DNA from: Adiantum capillus-veneris
Lineage: Eukaryota > Streptophyta > Polypodiopsida > Polypodiales > Pteridaceae
DNA length: 64,000 nucleotides
Direction of reading: 5' to 3'
Assembly: GCA_014529385.2 (NCBI GenBank)
Contig: CM043958.1
Coordinates: 142,346,734 to 142,410,733, forward strand
In this document: piece by piece, positions 9,005-19,854 of the stretch
Layout: the number at the start of each line of letters is the position of its first letter
Position numbering within the stretch: the stretch's first letter is position 1
Notes under the pieces: model-generated
Seen by the model: the letters and a program-made list of their open reading frames with translations, nothing else
Told to the model about the DNA's origin: nothing
The model's database searches: none
Made by a program: the position numbers and the translations under genes

Positions 9005-10278
9005 TGTTACAATACATTCTTTGTGTTCCTTGTGACCTAGGTGAAGCAATGAAGATGGAAAGCTTCATGCATCACCATCATAGCATAACATAAACTTGAA
9101 GAAATCTTTAACCATGCCAAGCCTCAGTCCCAAGACCTCAAATCGAAGGTGGAGAGAGCTAGCAGGGAATGAGGGTAGGGAAGAGGAAGAAGAAACATTT
9201 CATAGGAGAAAGAAGTAGTTCCTCACTTATCATAACTCTTGTGCTAGCATACATAGTAGCATAGTAATGAAGAAGAAGGAGATGGCAAGCTTAAGCATTG
9301 AAGCATGGCTCTTGGTTGGATTTGCACTCCATAGCCAAGAGTGTTGGTGTAGGCTCTTAACCTCTACTTACTTGGAGAAGGAGAGGGAGCTCTTGCACTT
9401 TGCCTAGCACACAATGAGAGTGATTGTGAGTGTGTGTGGGTGAGTATACCCCCTAAGCAACCCCCTAGCTTGCATGGTTGACCCCACCTTGTAGCTCATG
9501 ATGAAAGCTCATTGGACCCCTCCAGGCCTAGCCAATCACAAGCAGGAGCCATTACAAGCAATAAGGGTAGCCTTGGGACAAGTGTCCCCCTTTCCCCTTT
9601 GAGAGAGAGGACTTGATAAATGCAAAATTAATTAATTAAATATCATAAATTATCATTGGACCCCTTGGGTGGCCAACCAATAGGCTTCAGGCACACCATG
9701 AGGGCAACATGAGGAGGAACTTGACAAGTGTCCTTGTTGCCTCTTCACCTTGTGTGTGTGTGTTTGTGTGTTCTCTCTCATCCCCCCCCACTTGTAGGTT
9801 CTCCCCCCTCCTTGTAGGGATCTTTTTGACTTTGGATGAGCAAGCCCCTTAGTCATCAAGCATGACAAAGCACTTGAAGTAGGGGGTGTTCCCACAAGAA
9901 TCTCAGGCAAGCTTCTCAAGGCACCCCAAGCACCTTAATCATGCAGCAAGTCAAGCACCTCAAGCATGGAGCCAATCAAGCACCTAAAGCACCTTAATCA
10001 AGCACCTCAAGTATGACAAGCACCTCAAGCACGACAAGCACCTCAAGCAGGACAAGCACCTCAAGCTTGGGCCGGGTTCCCACCTCAAGCTCAGCCATAG
10101 CTTACCTAAGGTCAAAGGACTTTGACACACATTATTGGAGGTCTTCATTGAAGCTAACCCTAAGGTCTTATGCTCCATTGGGTAGCCTTGCTCTTTGATA
10201 GACCATCTCTCATTTGGGCCCCTTTACCATTGGCCCCGTGTTGAGATAGATCTATAAGCACATATCTATATCTTAACA
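9005..10278 (+). mobile_element. Solo-LTR-like block with TGTTA...TAACA ends
   Basis: The block starts TGTTACAATACATT and ends TATATCTTAACA, giving 5-bp inverted ends of LTR type and a length near 1.27 kb. It interrupts gag-to-protease sequence of the surrounding element. It has no coding frame but does have a CAAGCACCT minisatellite. The same left end occurs at 4606. Flanking 5-mers (agact and cttgt) do not match, although ACTTGTT occurs across both ends. It could instead be another kind of insertion. Confidence 0.45.
9930..10070 (+). repeat. CAAGCACCTCAAGC minisatellite
   Basis: About nine imperfect units of roughly 15 bp built on 'acaagcacctcaagc', most regular at 10014-10066. The units lie inside the LTR-like block. 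Confidence 0.85.
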
Positions 10279-10358
10279 CTTGTTCCCGTTTATTCTCCCA
10301 CATTAAGTGATCAATTTAAAATGAGAGAATCATTTGGGTTGGTTAGATATTAGATTTT

Positions 10359-11123
10359 ATGACAATAATGTTAGCCGAGTTGCTCAGAATAAGACCAAAC
10401 ATGTGGGCTAATGTGGGTAAATGTCTAGAGAAATTTGGTGTAAAAACCCCAATGACTCAAATCGAGGAAGGCATCAAAGAGCTTGAAATGCCTCAACTAA
10501 ATACTAGGCCATTGCCATTAAACAAGGTAGGTGAGTATTACGAGGGAGAAGATGGAAACACCACCCTTCCTATGGAATTCAATAATATAAAAACCATGGC
10601 AATCCTTGACAGTGGAGCTGGTGTGGCCATTGCAACCAAAGAGGTTTGGAAAAAATGGGGAAAACCTGCCTTGATATCCACACGAATGACCGTGCAGCTT
10701 GCAGACGGACACAAGGAAAAGCCCCTAGGACTGCTAGAAAAAGTACTTGTTACTTCTTGTGGCATTGAATATGAACGCACTTTTGCTACTGTTGACTTTG
10801 GCAAGAAGAACAACTATGACATCATTCTGGGAAGACCATTCATGCGACAATTGAAAATGGTCCAAGATTGGGGTTATGACCATATATACCTGAGACATAT
10901 GGAAACCATAACAAAGTTAAACTTGAGGGACCATAGTTATAGGGATGTGACGAGAACACCAGTTGAGGAGTTTGATTCCGCCACAGTAGCAGGATCAGAA
11001 CTTCCAGCTTGGTTAGGTAAGCCTAAAGAACTGTGGATGTGTGGAGCTTCACAATGTGGTAGCTTGAAACGTGAGGAATGTATCCTAGAGTGGGTTATAG
11101 AGGATATGGACTATATCCCATAA
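10359..11123 (+). CDS. Retroviral-type aspartic protease of Ty3-like element
   Basis: An open frame of 254 codons. The active-site triad is present in AILDSGAGVAIATKEVW (DSG near residues 83-85), followed by a flap-like stretch and the second signature ILGRPFMRQ near residue 157, the usual spacing for a Ty3 protease. It would cleave the gag polyprotein inside the particle. Here it is not followed by RT. The next frame (11169) is a basic repeat protein, so the element appears non-autonomous. The first residues resemble a gag linker, so the annotated start is probably not a true translation start. Confidence 0.75.
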   Translation: MTIMLAELLRIRPNMWANVGKCLEKFGVKTPMTQIEEGIKELEMPQLNTRPLPLNKVGEYYEGEDGNTTLPMEFNNIKTMAILDSGAGVAIATKEVWKKWGKPALISTRMTVQLADGHKEKPLGLLEKVLVTSCGIEYERTFATVDFGKKNNYDIILGRPFMRQLKMVQDWGYDHIYLRHMETITKLNLRDHSYRDVTRTPVEEFDSATVAGSELPAWLGKPKELWMCGASQCGSLKREECILEWVIEDMDYIP

Positions 11124-11168
11124 CCATTTCCTGAAGAAGAGTTAGAGCCTTTTGGATGGGAACACATC

Positions 11169-12329
11169 TTGGCTACTCTGGACGTGTGCGCCGTGGAGGA
11201 TGCTCCCACAACAAAGTTTTATGATGAAAATGGCTATGATGTCGTTCCTTATTTTACAGTGAGTGTAATCCAAGAAAACAAAGAGATTCAGACATCAACA
11301 AGCTCTCGAAATAAGGAGCAAACAGGGAAATGTGGAGAATCAAAAGATGAAGAAGACGACGAGTTCTATGACTCTGTAGAACACTTCGAGCTTCAAGAAG
11401 ATCAACGACCCGGGAATCAATGTCATCGCTACACGAATAAAGTGCATCAAAAGTGGATTCCAAAGTCCTCGGTGAAGACACAGCCACCACAAGCATCCTC
11501 ATACATGGCTCCTAATAAGGATGCAAAGACTCAGCTAGGAGGAATACGACCAGAGCAACAAGCTAACAATGCTCTAATCAATGGGCTAGAAAAGTCCTCC
11601 AAGAAACTACCACCCACGAGCAAACAGACAGTAACTTTCCACTACCAGCCAAAAAATCAAGGGAAAGTACAAGAAGTCAACCTTGCTGAGGATAGTAGCG
11701 ATAGTGATGAATCTTACGACATCCCCTATCATCAACTCAGGCCATCACTATCACCAAACCCTTCAGCAACAACCATGACAGGTCAAAAGAACAGGACAAC
11801 AAGTCAAAGCCAAAAAGCTCGACAAATCTGGATACCAAAAAGCCAGATCGGCCAAAAACAGATATGGATCAAGAAGACAAAGATCTCTAATGACAAATCA
11901 CAAGATCCAACACCAAAACAAAAACAAGGAAAGCGTGCACGAACGGGTGAGAATATCACAAAATTGCAAGCTTTCACAACTCAGGTTTGGGCTCCAAAGA
12001 AGTTGATTCAAGCACAAAAAGTTCAAGAATTCATTTGGATTCCAAAACAACCACAGTATCAACTTTCAAAGCCTAAATCCCGTCCCCAACCAAGCGTAGA
12101 AGGGCTAAAGCAAAGACCACTGTCGACTCACACAACAAAAAGGTGGATCCCAAAGAAGTCTCTTCAAACACAAACAAAGCACGGGAAAGTATGGGTTCCC
12201 AAACGAGCGTCAGCAACAAAACAACCAATAATCGCAAAGAAATGGGTCCCAAAGAAGAACAACAAAACTGATATAAGTGCATCGCCACTTGAATTCTTAC
12301 AATTCTTCCTACGATTACAGTACAGTTAG
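11169..12329 (+). CDS. Basic, disordered protein with repeated W-[IVA]-P-K motif
   Basis: A 386-codon frame opening with CTG or TTG-type codons after the protease stop at 11121-11123, possibly linked to it by frameshift or read-through. Residues 1-80 are acidic; the rest is rich in K, Q, P and S. Eight tryptophan motifs recur: KWIPKS, IWIPKS, IWIKKT, VWAPKK, IWIPKQ, RWIPKK, VWVPKR and KWVPKK. They are spaced about 10 to 100 residues apart. WIPK-like motifs occur singly in some plant gag-pol polyproteins, but I know of no family with this array. No RT, RNase H or integrase motif is present. Nucleic-acid or gag binding is a guess based on charge. Confidence 0.6.
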   Translation: MATLDVCAVEDAPTTKFYDENGYDVVPYFTVSVIQENKEIQTSTSSRNKEQTGKCGESKDEEDDEFYDSVEHFELQEDQRPGNQCHRYTNKVHQKWIPKSSVKTQPPQASSYMAPNKDAKTQLGGIRPEQQANNALINGLEKSSKKLPPTSKQTVTFHYQPKNQGKVQEVNLAEDSSDSDESYDIPYHQLRPSLSPNPSATTMTGQKNRTTSQSQKARQIWIPKSQIGQKQIWIKKTKISNDKSQDPTPKQKQGKRARTGENITKLQAFTTQVWAPKKLIQAQKVQEFIWIPKQPQYQLSKPKSRPQPSVEGLKQRPLSTHTTKRWIPKKSLQTQTKHGKVWVPKRASATKQPIIAKKWVPKKNNKTDISASPLEFLQFFLRLQYS

Positions 12330-13450
12330 AAGAGAGCAAGTCGCTTCAATCAAGCAATGATACAAGAGCTTCAAAGACCATTACATTGCTTAGAATAGGA
12401 AGCCTCGCCAACAAATGCCAATAAGCAAATTGCTTATACCCACATCTTGCACAACATAAATCTTTTCCATGCATTGACTGTGTATGCATAATTGGGCTAC
12501 ATTACAAGTCCTGCATAGGCGCAACTTTTAATTTCCCAAGCACAACACATACCCTTTGCGATACCCTGTCACAAAGGATGACTCCAAATAGGAAGGGGGG
12601 AGGCATTCTGAATGCGGACCTAACATTATGACTATTAGAGGGCAATGTTTTGTGAGAGGCATTGAATTTTTGCGTTTTATTGTGATAATTTTTTGACAAA
12701 ATTTAGAGTATATGCCCTCATAGTAGTGTTACAGAGGAGTATGCGGACAAAATCCATATATGAGCCCCTAGGGACATGTGTATAGTGTACATAGCATTTA
12801 GATTTCTATTTGAATGATTTTTCTTTTGTTGAGTTGTTTTAAGATTTTCTTTGTTTATTATTATTATTATTATTTTAAATCCATAATCCACATGAAGAAA
12901 AGACTGACGAGAGGCCTGAGCACTACAAAGAGAAGAAGGTACAGGGAAACGATGAAACTTCACGAAGTATATCTCAGCAGCCACTACAACAGCCAAAGAA
13001 CTTGTCACAAAGCAGTGTCAACAGGCAACCGACAAGTCATACAAGTCATAGTCGAGTAGCTAAGCCACAAAATGAGTGAGGTGATAGTCCCAAAGCTTCA
13101 AGTAATATTCTCTATGGTCTAAGCATCTTAGCTATTCTAGGTACTGCTCAAGCTGGAAGAGTTGAGCATATTTATGTTGTGTCGCTCATGCTGGTATAGG
13201 TGAGCAAAAGAGTCGAAGTCTAAGTACTTAAGTATGGTGAAGTGAAGGAGAAGGTCCAAAAGACATTCACGTACTGAGCACAGTGAGATACGAGTGGAGA
13301 AACTTCTACATCGAAAACCCTTCTTGGAAAGGTGGAAGCTATTGAGACATATTTGATGTCACATGTTCTACATTTATTCCTCAAAACACCCTGTAGACGG
13401 CTGGATAATCACCATGCGGGAACGTGTTCTTGGAAGATGGGAGCAAATTA
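12330..13450. other. Non-coding junction between two Ty3-type elements
   Basis: No supported gene. A polypurine-like AGGAAGGGGGGAGG near 12589-12602 could be the end of the first element. A TTA-repeat lies near 12853-12873. From about 13080 the sequence has the look of the U3 part of an LTR belonging to the next element, but I could not fix its first base. Confidence 0.4.
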
Positions 13451-13453
13451 CTT

Positions 13454-13508
13454 AGTAATTACTATAGCAATTACTACAATGAAACCGAAGTGTATAAATA
13501 GGGCCTAT
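13454..13508 (+). promoter_or_regulatory. LTR promoter: near-palindrome plus TATA box
   Basis: TATAAATA at 13493-13500 follows the near-palindromic GTAATTACTATAGCAATTAC (13454-13473) by about 20 bp. The gag frame begins about 450 bp downstream, the usual distance for R, U5 and leader. Element promoter by inference. Confidence 0.5.
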
Positions 13509-13677
13509 TACATTATTATCGGGTTGGTAATTGTTATCACTTGTATTAGCGCTTTGAGCTACAATTGTACTTGAGCATCAGTGGCAGTATTGTCGGCTAT
13601 ACTTTCTCTCTGTAATCATATTCACTGTAATCTCAATCATGGTATATATTTCAGTGATACTTACTTCTCGACCAGTC

Positions 13678-13709
13678 TTCTGAATCTGAATCTGAATCTG
13701 AATCTTATT
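13678..13709 (+). repeat. (CTGAAT)n short tandem repeat
   Basis: About four to five units of CTGAAT in the probable LTR/leader of the second Ty3-type element. Confidence 0.8.
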
Positions 13710-13929
13710 CCAGTCTATAAGTCTGATTCTTATTTCAGTATCACATGTCAGTTTAGTTTCTGATTTCTGTCTAGTCTGCTGTCTGAAATCTTCCCACACT
13801 AGTAGCTGAAATCCTTCAACACTGGAATTAGCTGTCTCAAGAGATTAGCTCCAATTCCATTTTGGCGATCACGGTGGCTAGAGTTGAATCTTGTTGACTG
13901 AAAGACTCTTCTCCCAGTTGAAGTTTTCC

Positions 13930-15344
13930 GCAATGGCACCAAAGTCCCAATCGTAGCCGAAAATATACCAATCGTGTGGACCCCATTCCTGAGGAGTCAG
14001 GAAGAGAGTCTGACCCCAAGCAAGAGAAAATGACTGACACTGAGGCTCAGGAGGAGCATAGTCAGGCTGAGGAGGCGCAGGACTCACAGTACTCCAGTCA
14101 TTCTCGACGCAGATGGGCAGAACGGGAAGCACGAAAGGCAAAGAGTTCCAAGAGTTCTCAGTCTCACCAGAGAGATGAGCATATCAAGGACAGAAAGGAA
14201 AGTCACCGTACTTCTAGCACACAAACAGAGAAGATACTGATACTGAGATAGAGACAGAGATTGATTGGGATGCTGACACTGACAATTGCAAGAAGGCTCC
14301 CAAGATGCATTCTGAAGCCAAGAAGCGAAGTGGTGGGATTAGCAGTAATCGAAATGATTACACAACTTCCCTGAAGATTTCTTTTCCCATATTCAAAGGA
14401 GGGAAAAAGGATGATCCAAATGTTCACATACAAGCTTTCGAGCAGTATGCTGAACTAAAAAACATTGATGAAGATGATTGGGGGGAATATTTTCCACAAA
14501 CCTTGAAGGAAGCAACGAGGAAATGGTATTACTATTACCCTGCATGCCAGCTGCGATCAGATAACAAATTACTTAAGGCCTTCAGGTTGGATTTTTTGAC
14601 AATCGAGGCGATGAGGATATTCTCTGTGAATTGGATCAGATCAAACAAAGGAATTTGTCAGTCTGTAGCTATGTTGAAAAGATAAAAGAACTGACCAAGC
14701 AGCTGCAAGAACCGTCGTCTCAGAAGAGATTGAGGGCATGGTTTCTGAATGGGTTCAGAAGAAAAAATCTTAGAGAACAAGAAGTACCAGCCCCTACAAA
14801 GAAATTCAATGATCTAGTCCAACGAGCATTAAAACTGGAACAACACGCTAAGAAAGAAAAGAGCCACATGAAGCGAAGGACCAGTAGCAGTAGTTCGGCT
14901 ACTGAAGCTTCTGATTCAAGTACAACATCCAGCAGCTCCGAGAGCATCTCCAATGAATGGACAAAGGAGAAATCAAAGAAGGGATCATGGACCAAGAAAA
15001 TTGAAGAAATGGCTAGGCAGATTGCAAAAATGAGCCACACAAGACAGCCGGTCCGGAAGATGGAGACTTGGTGTTCCAGATGCAAATCCAAGGACCACAT
15101 CTCCACTGAATGTCCACAATGTACCTATTGCAAGGCCTTTGGTCACCTATGGAATAATTGTGGTATCAAAATTCACCATTTCAAGAAAAGAAAGGATCTA
15201 TCAGTGGTTGCCTACACTGAACCAGTGAAGGCAGAACCAATCAAAGTAGCTCAAGAAGAGAGACCAGGTACCAGTGGTACTGGTCAAGGACGTGGCGGAT
15301 ACCAACCAAGAATGGGCAGAGGAGGAGGAAGAGGCAACTTCTAG
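13930..15344 (+). pseudogene. Ty3 gag with two CCHC knuckles
   Basis: Frames 13976-14251, 14305-14685 and 14631-15344 make a broken gag. The first is charged and serine-rich. The second holds the capsid-like region (ISFPIFKGGKKDDPNVHIQ, then ATRKWYYYYPACQL). The third ends with two tandem zinc knuckles, CSRCKSKDHISTEC and CTYCKAFGHLWNNC (15067-15165), both with perfect C-x2-C-x4-H-x4-C spacing, and a GRGGG-type tail. It would package genomic RNA. Frameshifts near 14250 and 14640 break the protein. Confidence 0.8.
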
Positions 15345-15728
15345 ACCATGAGCATGAATTGCTATACCTGTGGGAAGTATGGTCATTTTGCAGCCCAATG
15401 TCCAGATGCACCGGTAACGACTGCTACTGAGGCTAAGGCACTAGAGCCAGTCCCAGTCAGGGTAGTTACCAGGAGCAAGGGAGTGATCATTGAAGAAATC
15501 CCATATATTTCAGAAGTACCAGTCAATTCCAACAGCAGCAAGTGGGCCCAACAAAGGGAAGTTTGGAAGGCCAAAGGTAAAGAAAAGGTGGTAGATGAGT
15601 GGCAAGAGCAGCGAGAACTAGCAGCTAAAATCACACAGGATTTAGCTAAGAAGCTGCCAGAGCAGCCAAAAAGTTCCAAAGCTAGAGTCATTCAGAAGAT
15701 ACCAGCCCAATCGACTGATAAATATTAG
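15345..15728 (+). pseudogene. Third CCHC knuckle and gag-protease linker
   Basis: Immediately after the stop at 15342-15344 an in-frame stretch begins MSMNCYTCGKYGHFAAQC, a third perfect CCHC knuckle. It continues into a charged linker with a helical, K/E/Q-rich part (residues 60-110). Three knuckles in one gag, with a stop between the second and third, is unusual. The stop may be decay or may separate two products. Confidence 0.7.
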
Positions 15729-15740
15729 CCAGTACCGGCC

Positions 15741-16454
15741 ATGACAAAGACCATGTTGGCTGTAGTACATGGACTAGTTGATGAAATGGGAGTGGAAGGA
15801 AAGAGTAGAAGTACTGCTGAAGAAGAATGGCAGTGTGAAGACACTAGTTCTTCAGGCTCTGACAATCAGTCTGACCAAGAGCGAGAAGAAATTCAAGTGA
15901 AAATTTGTGATAGAATCCAGAAGCTGACTGTAGAGCTGGAGGATATAAGAAAGACCTTACTTGAGGTGGCCAACTTTATCAGACAACGTAGGAAGACTGA
16001 GGCAGAGGCCAGAACAGTGGACCTGACGGCTGTCCGGGATGATGAAGTTCCACTTATTCATGTAGACTACAAGGTCAGGAAGCAGTGGGAACCTCTCTCA
16101 AGCGTCATACTGGATGGAGGAGCAGGAGTCAACATAATGGGAGCCCATCTTCAGCAAAGAATGGGTATTACTAACATGAAACGAGCACCATTCAAAGTAA
16201 GAATGGCCGATCATTGAGTCGTACAAGCGACGGGTATGATTGAAAACATGCAGATAAGAGTTGGGAAGGAGAAATTCAAAACCAGTTTCCTAGTCTTGGA
16301 TGTGCAGGGAGCATATGGAATGCTACTAGGCCGCCCATGGTTAAGAATAGCACATGTTGTTCATGACTACGCAAACCAAACTTTAACCATAGAAGGGCTA
16401 GTGGCAGAATCAAAATCCAGACCAACAACACCAGGATCTGGAAAAAGGAACTGA
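15741..16454 (+). pseudogene. Ty3 aspartic protease (broken)
   Basis: Frame 15741-16217 ends with the active-site strand SVILDGGAGVNIMG, in which the usual D-[ST]-G is D-G-G. A TGA at 16216-16218 follows 'RMADH'. The frame then continues to 16454 with GMLLGRPWL, the second protease signature. The D-G-G change and the stop make activity unlikely. Confidence 0.7.
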
Positions 16455-16465
16455 GACCGAAGGAG

Positions 16466-18412
16466 TTGTGTCAGAAATACCGAGCTAAGAAAATTGAGCG
16501 AATGCTAGCAGCTATGAACATATTTCCTTTGGCAAAAATTGATTTGAATGCAGTCCTGCTGAACAAAGAGCAAGCTGACAAGCAGAAGAGACAATTCCTT
16601 GATCAGTTTACTGAAGTCAATACAGGGGAAAGAACAATTCAGCTAACTGGAAGAATGGAGGAACCAGCTGATACTGGTATAATGGAAGAACTAGTATGTT
16701 CTGAAGAGTACCCATTGGATCAGCATAATGATTCAAAAATGATTGGACCTTCTTGGGATTATGCTGAAGAATCGACCAAACGAAAAGGAGGCGGACCAAA
16801 CTGGTTGCTTCCAGATGATCAGGAAGTGGAGGAGTGGAACCTGGGATCAGAGGAGAATCCCAGAATGATCAAAGTTAACAAACACCTGAAACCGGCAATG
16901 AAGGAAAAATCACGGAAAATGTTCTAAAATTATAAAGATGTATTTGCTTGGGAACATACAAATTTGAAGGGAGTAGATCCTGAAGTCTGTCAGCACCGAA
17001 TACCACTGAAACCGGATGCTAGGCCAGTCAGATTGCAAAGATACCGGATGAACCCCAACTATGCAAAGAAGGTCAAGGAGGAGATTGATAATCTTCTCAA
17101 GGCTGGGTTCATTACGGAAGTAGCAAGCAGTGATTGGTTATTTCCCATAGTCGTCGTTCCTAAGAAGAATGGGAAATTAAGAGTGTGTGTCGACTATAGG
17201 AAACTAAATGCCCATACCATTAAGGATCCATTTCCCTTACCTTTTACTGATATGTTGGTTGATGAGATCGCAGGATATGAGATGTATAGCTACATGGATG
17301 GTTATAGCGGCTATAACCAGTTACAGATTGCTCTTGAAGATAGGGCTAAGACCACTTTCATCACTGAGTGGGGAGCGTTCATGTATCTGGTGATGTCTTT
17401 TGGCCTGTGCAATGCACCAGCTACTTTCTAGCGGTGTATGATGGAGATGTTTAATGAATTTCTTCATCGGTTCCTCGCCATTTTCATGGATGACTTCACT
17501 GTCTATTCAGATGAGGAACATCACCTTCTATTCCTAGAGATGGTTTTTAAACGCTGTCAGGAGAAAAGGATTTGTTTGAATCCATTCAAATTTGTATTTC
17601 TGGTTTGGAAGGGATAACTACTGGGACATGTGGTTTCCGGCAATGGAATAGAAATGGCCAATGACAAAATACAGTGTGTCCAGCAAGCTAAAGCACCCAG
17701 AACTGCTTCTGAGTTGAGTTCTTTCTTGGGGTATTTGAATTTCTATAGAAGATTTGTACACAAGTTTGCTTCTCAAGCAGTACCACTATATGAGCTTACA
17801 AAGAAGACTAGTAAGCTCAATTAGACTACTGAGTGTGAGGGGAGTTTCCAGAATTTGAAAAAAGCCATTACAAGTAAACAAGTACTCAAGCAGCCGAATT
17901 GGGATATTATTTTCCAGGTACATGTAGATGCTTCAGGATTGGCAATGGGGGCAATATTAGCTCAGCCAGATGGTAGAACAGACTATCCGGTCTATTTTGC
18001 TAGTCGGAGATTCAGTCAGGCTGAACAAGGCTATACGACTACTGAAAGAGAGGCCCTCGGAATGGTTTTTAGTGCTACAAAGTTCAGGCATTACCTATTG
18101 GGGAAGTTATTCCATTTTTATGTGGATCATCAAGCTCTTTTGTTTCTGATTAACAAAGTTATTATTCAAGGCAGGCTGATGTGATGGATGATGTTCCTTA
18201 TGGAATTTGAATTCAGAATTTTCCATAAGCCTGGCCGAAACCACTGTGGAGCTGACTTTCTCTCTAGAAGTACAGAAGGATATTCAGAATCACCTCTAAG
18301 AGATGAGCCAGTGGATGCTGATTTATTTCAGTTAGAAGCAGAAGAATCAGTGGATCCTGAATGGTATGATAGTTATCAATTCCTTTCCCAAGGTGCCTTT
18401 CCAGAGGATTAG
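16466..18412 (+). pseudogene. Ty3 reverse transcriptase and RNase H (several stops)
   Basis: After a linker (16466-16927) the RT begins near 16964. RT motifs in order are FPIVVVPKKNGKLRVCVDYR, SYMDGYSGYNQLQ, VMSFGLCNAPATF (followed by TAG at 17429) and IFMDDFTVYS, which keeps both catalytic aspartates. Further stops lie near 17616, 17822 and 18182. RNase H follows at about 17900-18290 (HVDASGLAMGAILAQ, TTTEREALGMVFS, VDHQALLFL, HCGADFLSR). The order protease-RT-RNase H-integrase is that of Ty3 elements. At least four stops make it inactive. Confidence 0.85.
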
Positions 18413-18479
18413 AAACAGAATCAGAAGAAAGCTCTGATCATAAAAAGCCTGAAATTTACCATCATCGGAGGAGTACTTT

Positions 18480-19848
18480 ATCGATTAGGTGTGGATGGTA
18501 TACTTCGAAGATGTGTCCCTATGGAAGGAAGAATGCAAGTTATTTCAGAAGCACATAATGGCGAGTCTGTTGGACACTTTTCCAACGAAGTGACCTACAA
18601 GAAGATTCTGCTAGCAGCTCTATGGTGTCAAAACAATGATTGCTGATGTCAAAAGATTTTGTAAAACTTGTGACATATGCCAAAGAATGGGCCAACCAAC
18701 AGCTGCAGACATGACTCCCTTAATGCCGATACAACCATTGGGAGTATTCATGAAATGGGGACTGGATTTTATGGGACCTTTTAAGAAGGTGACTCCCAGG
18801 AAAAACAAGTACATCGTGATGGCTACTTGTTATGTTACCAAGTGGGTGGAAGCTAAGGCTCTTCCTGACAACACAGCCAAGTCAACTGCAAGGTTTCTGT
18901 TTGAGAATATTGTTTGCCGAAATGGATGTCCAGTAGAAGTTGTGACCGATCAAGGGACACATTTTATCAACGATACTATGGAAATCCTATTGGATATGCT
19001 TTCAGTCAAGCATCAGAAATCTACTCCTTACTATCCCAGATGCAATGGACAGGCTGAAAGTAGCAATAAGACAGCTAAGACTATTCTTACTAAGGTGGTG
19101 CAAAAGAAACCAGACAAGTGGGATTTGAAGCTTCAGACTGCTCTATGGGCTTATAGGACATCTTATAAGGTGACTACTACTGGAATGACACCATTCAGAA
19201 TGGTGTATGGTACTGAAGCTGTGGTTCCTATGGAGTTCGTAATTCCCAGTCTAAGAATGGATGTGAAGTATGGATTAGACTTCAACCATAATCTTAAGAA
19301 AAGACTGAAGTGAAATAATGTAGTCAGATGAACTCAGGCAAAGAGCTATATTGGAACAGGAGATTGTTCAACAAAGAAGGAAGCACTGGCATGATCGCCG
19401 AATTAAAGTCCGAGAATTCCAGAAAGGAGACTTAGTGCTTCTATATCAGTCTAAATTGGGTCCAAAGAAGCCAAATTTGAAGATTGCCTAGGCAAGACCT
19501 TTTGAGGTCAATTGGGTCTTCTCCAATGGCAGAGTCAGATTGAAAGATTTATCTGGACTAATGTTGCCGAGAGTATATAATGGAGCAAAGATCAAACTTT
19601 ATTATTCAGAGACCAGAGAAACTGGGTTGGAACAAGGTACTAAGGAACTGGAGGTTGTTGATCAAGAGATACCGGAATCAGACATTTTTGGTATTTTCCA
19701 TGTGCAACCAGTTCCAGCTTCAGAACCAGTACCAGAAGAACTAGATCAGGCTGACCTGAGAACCAGTACCAATATGGTCCAGCCAGAGTGGGAGTCAGTT
19801 CAGAACCAATATGGACACACTTTCCAAATTTTAAGTGGCCAACGGTGA
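18480..19848 (+). pseudogene. Ty3 integrase (frameshifted)
   Basis: A zinc-binding start is split by a frameshift near 18620 (HNGESVGHF, then CKTCDICQRMGQ). The catalytic core has the DDE residues in order: WGLDFMGPF, VVTDQGTHF, and NGQAESSNKT with its glutamate. KWDLKLQTALWAYRTSYK and TPFRMVYGTEAVVPME are the expected downstream blocks. A stop at 19311-19313 and a new frame at 19540-19848 carry the C-terminal SH3-like part (KIKLYYSE). The GLDFMGPF block resembles the non-chromodomain Tat/Athila side of Ty3 elements. No chromodomain is seen. Confidence 0.85.
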
Positions 19849-19854
19849 AGTGAT

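Noticed and set aside
9005-10278. Intron inside gag-protease frame
   Set aside because: Ends are TGTTAC/TTAACA rather than GT/AG, and the copy at 4606 sits in a different place in gag.
13860-13880. Primer-binding site 'tggcgatcacggtggc' of second Ty3 element
   Set aside because: It is near the right place, but I could not match it to a tRNA end, so it is not listed as a feature.
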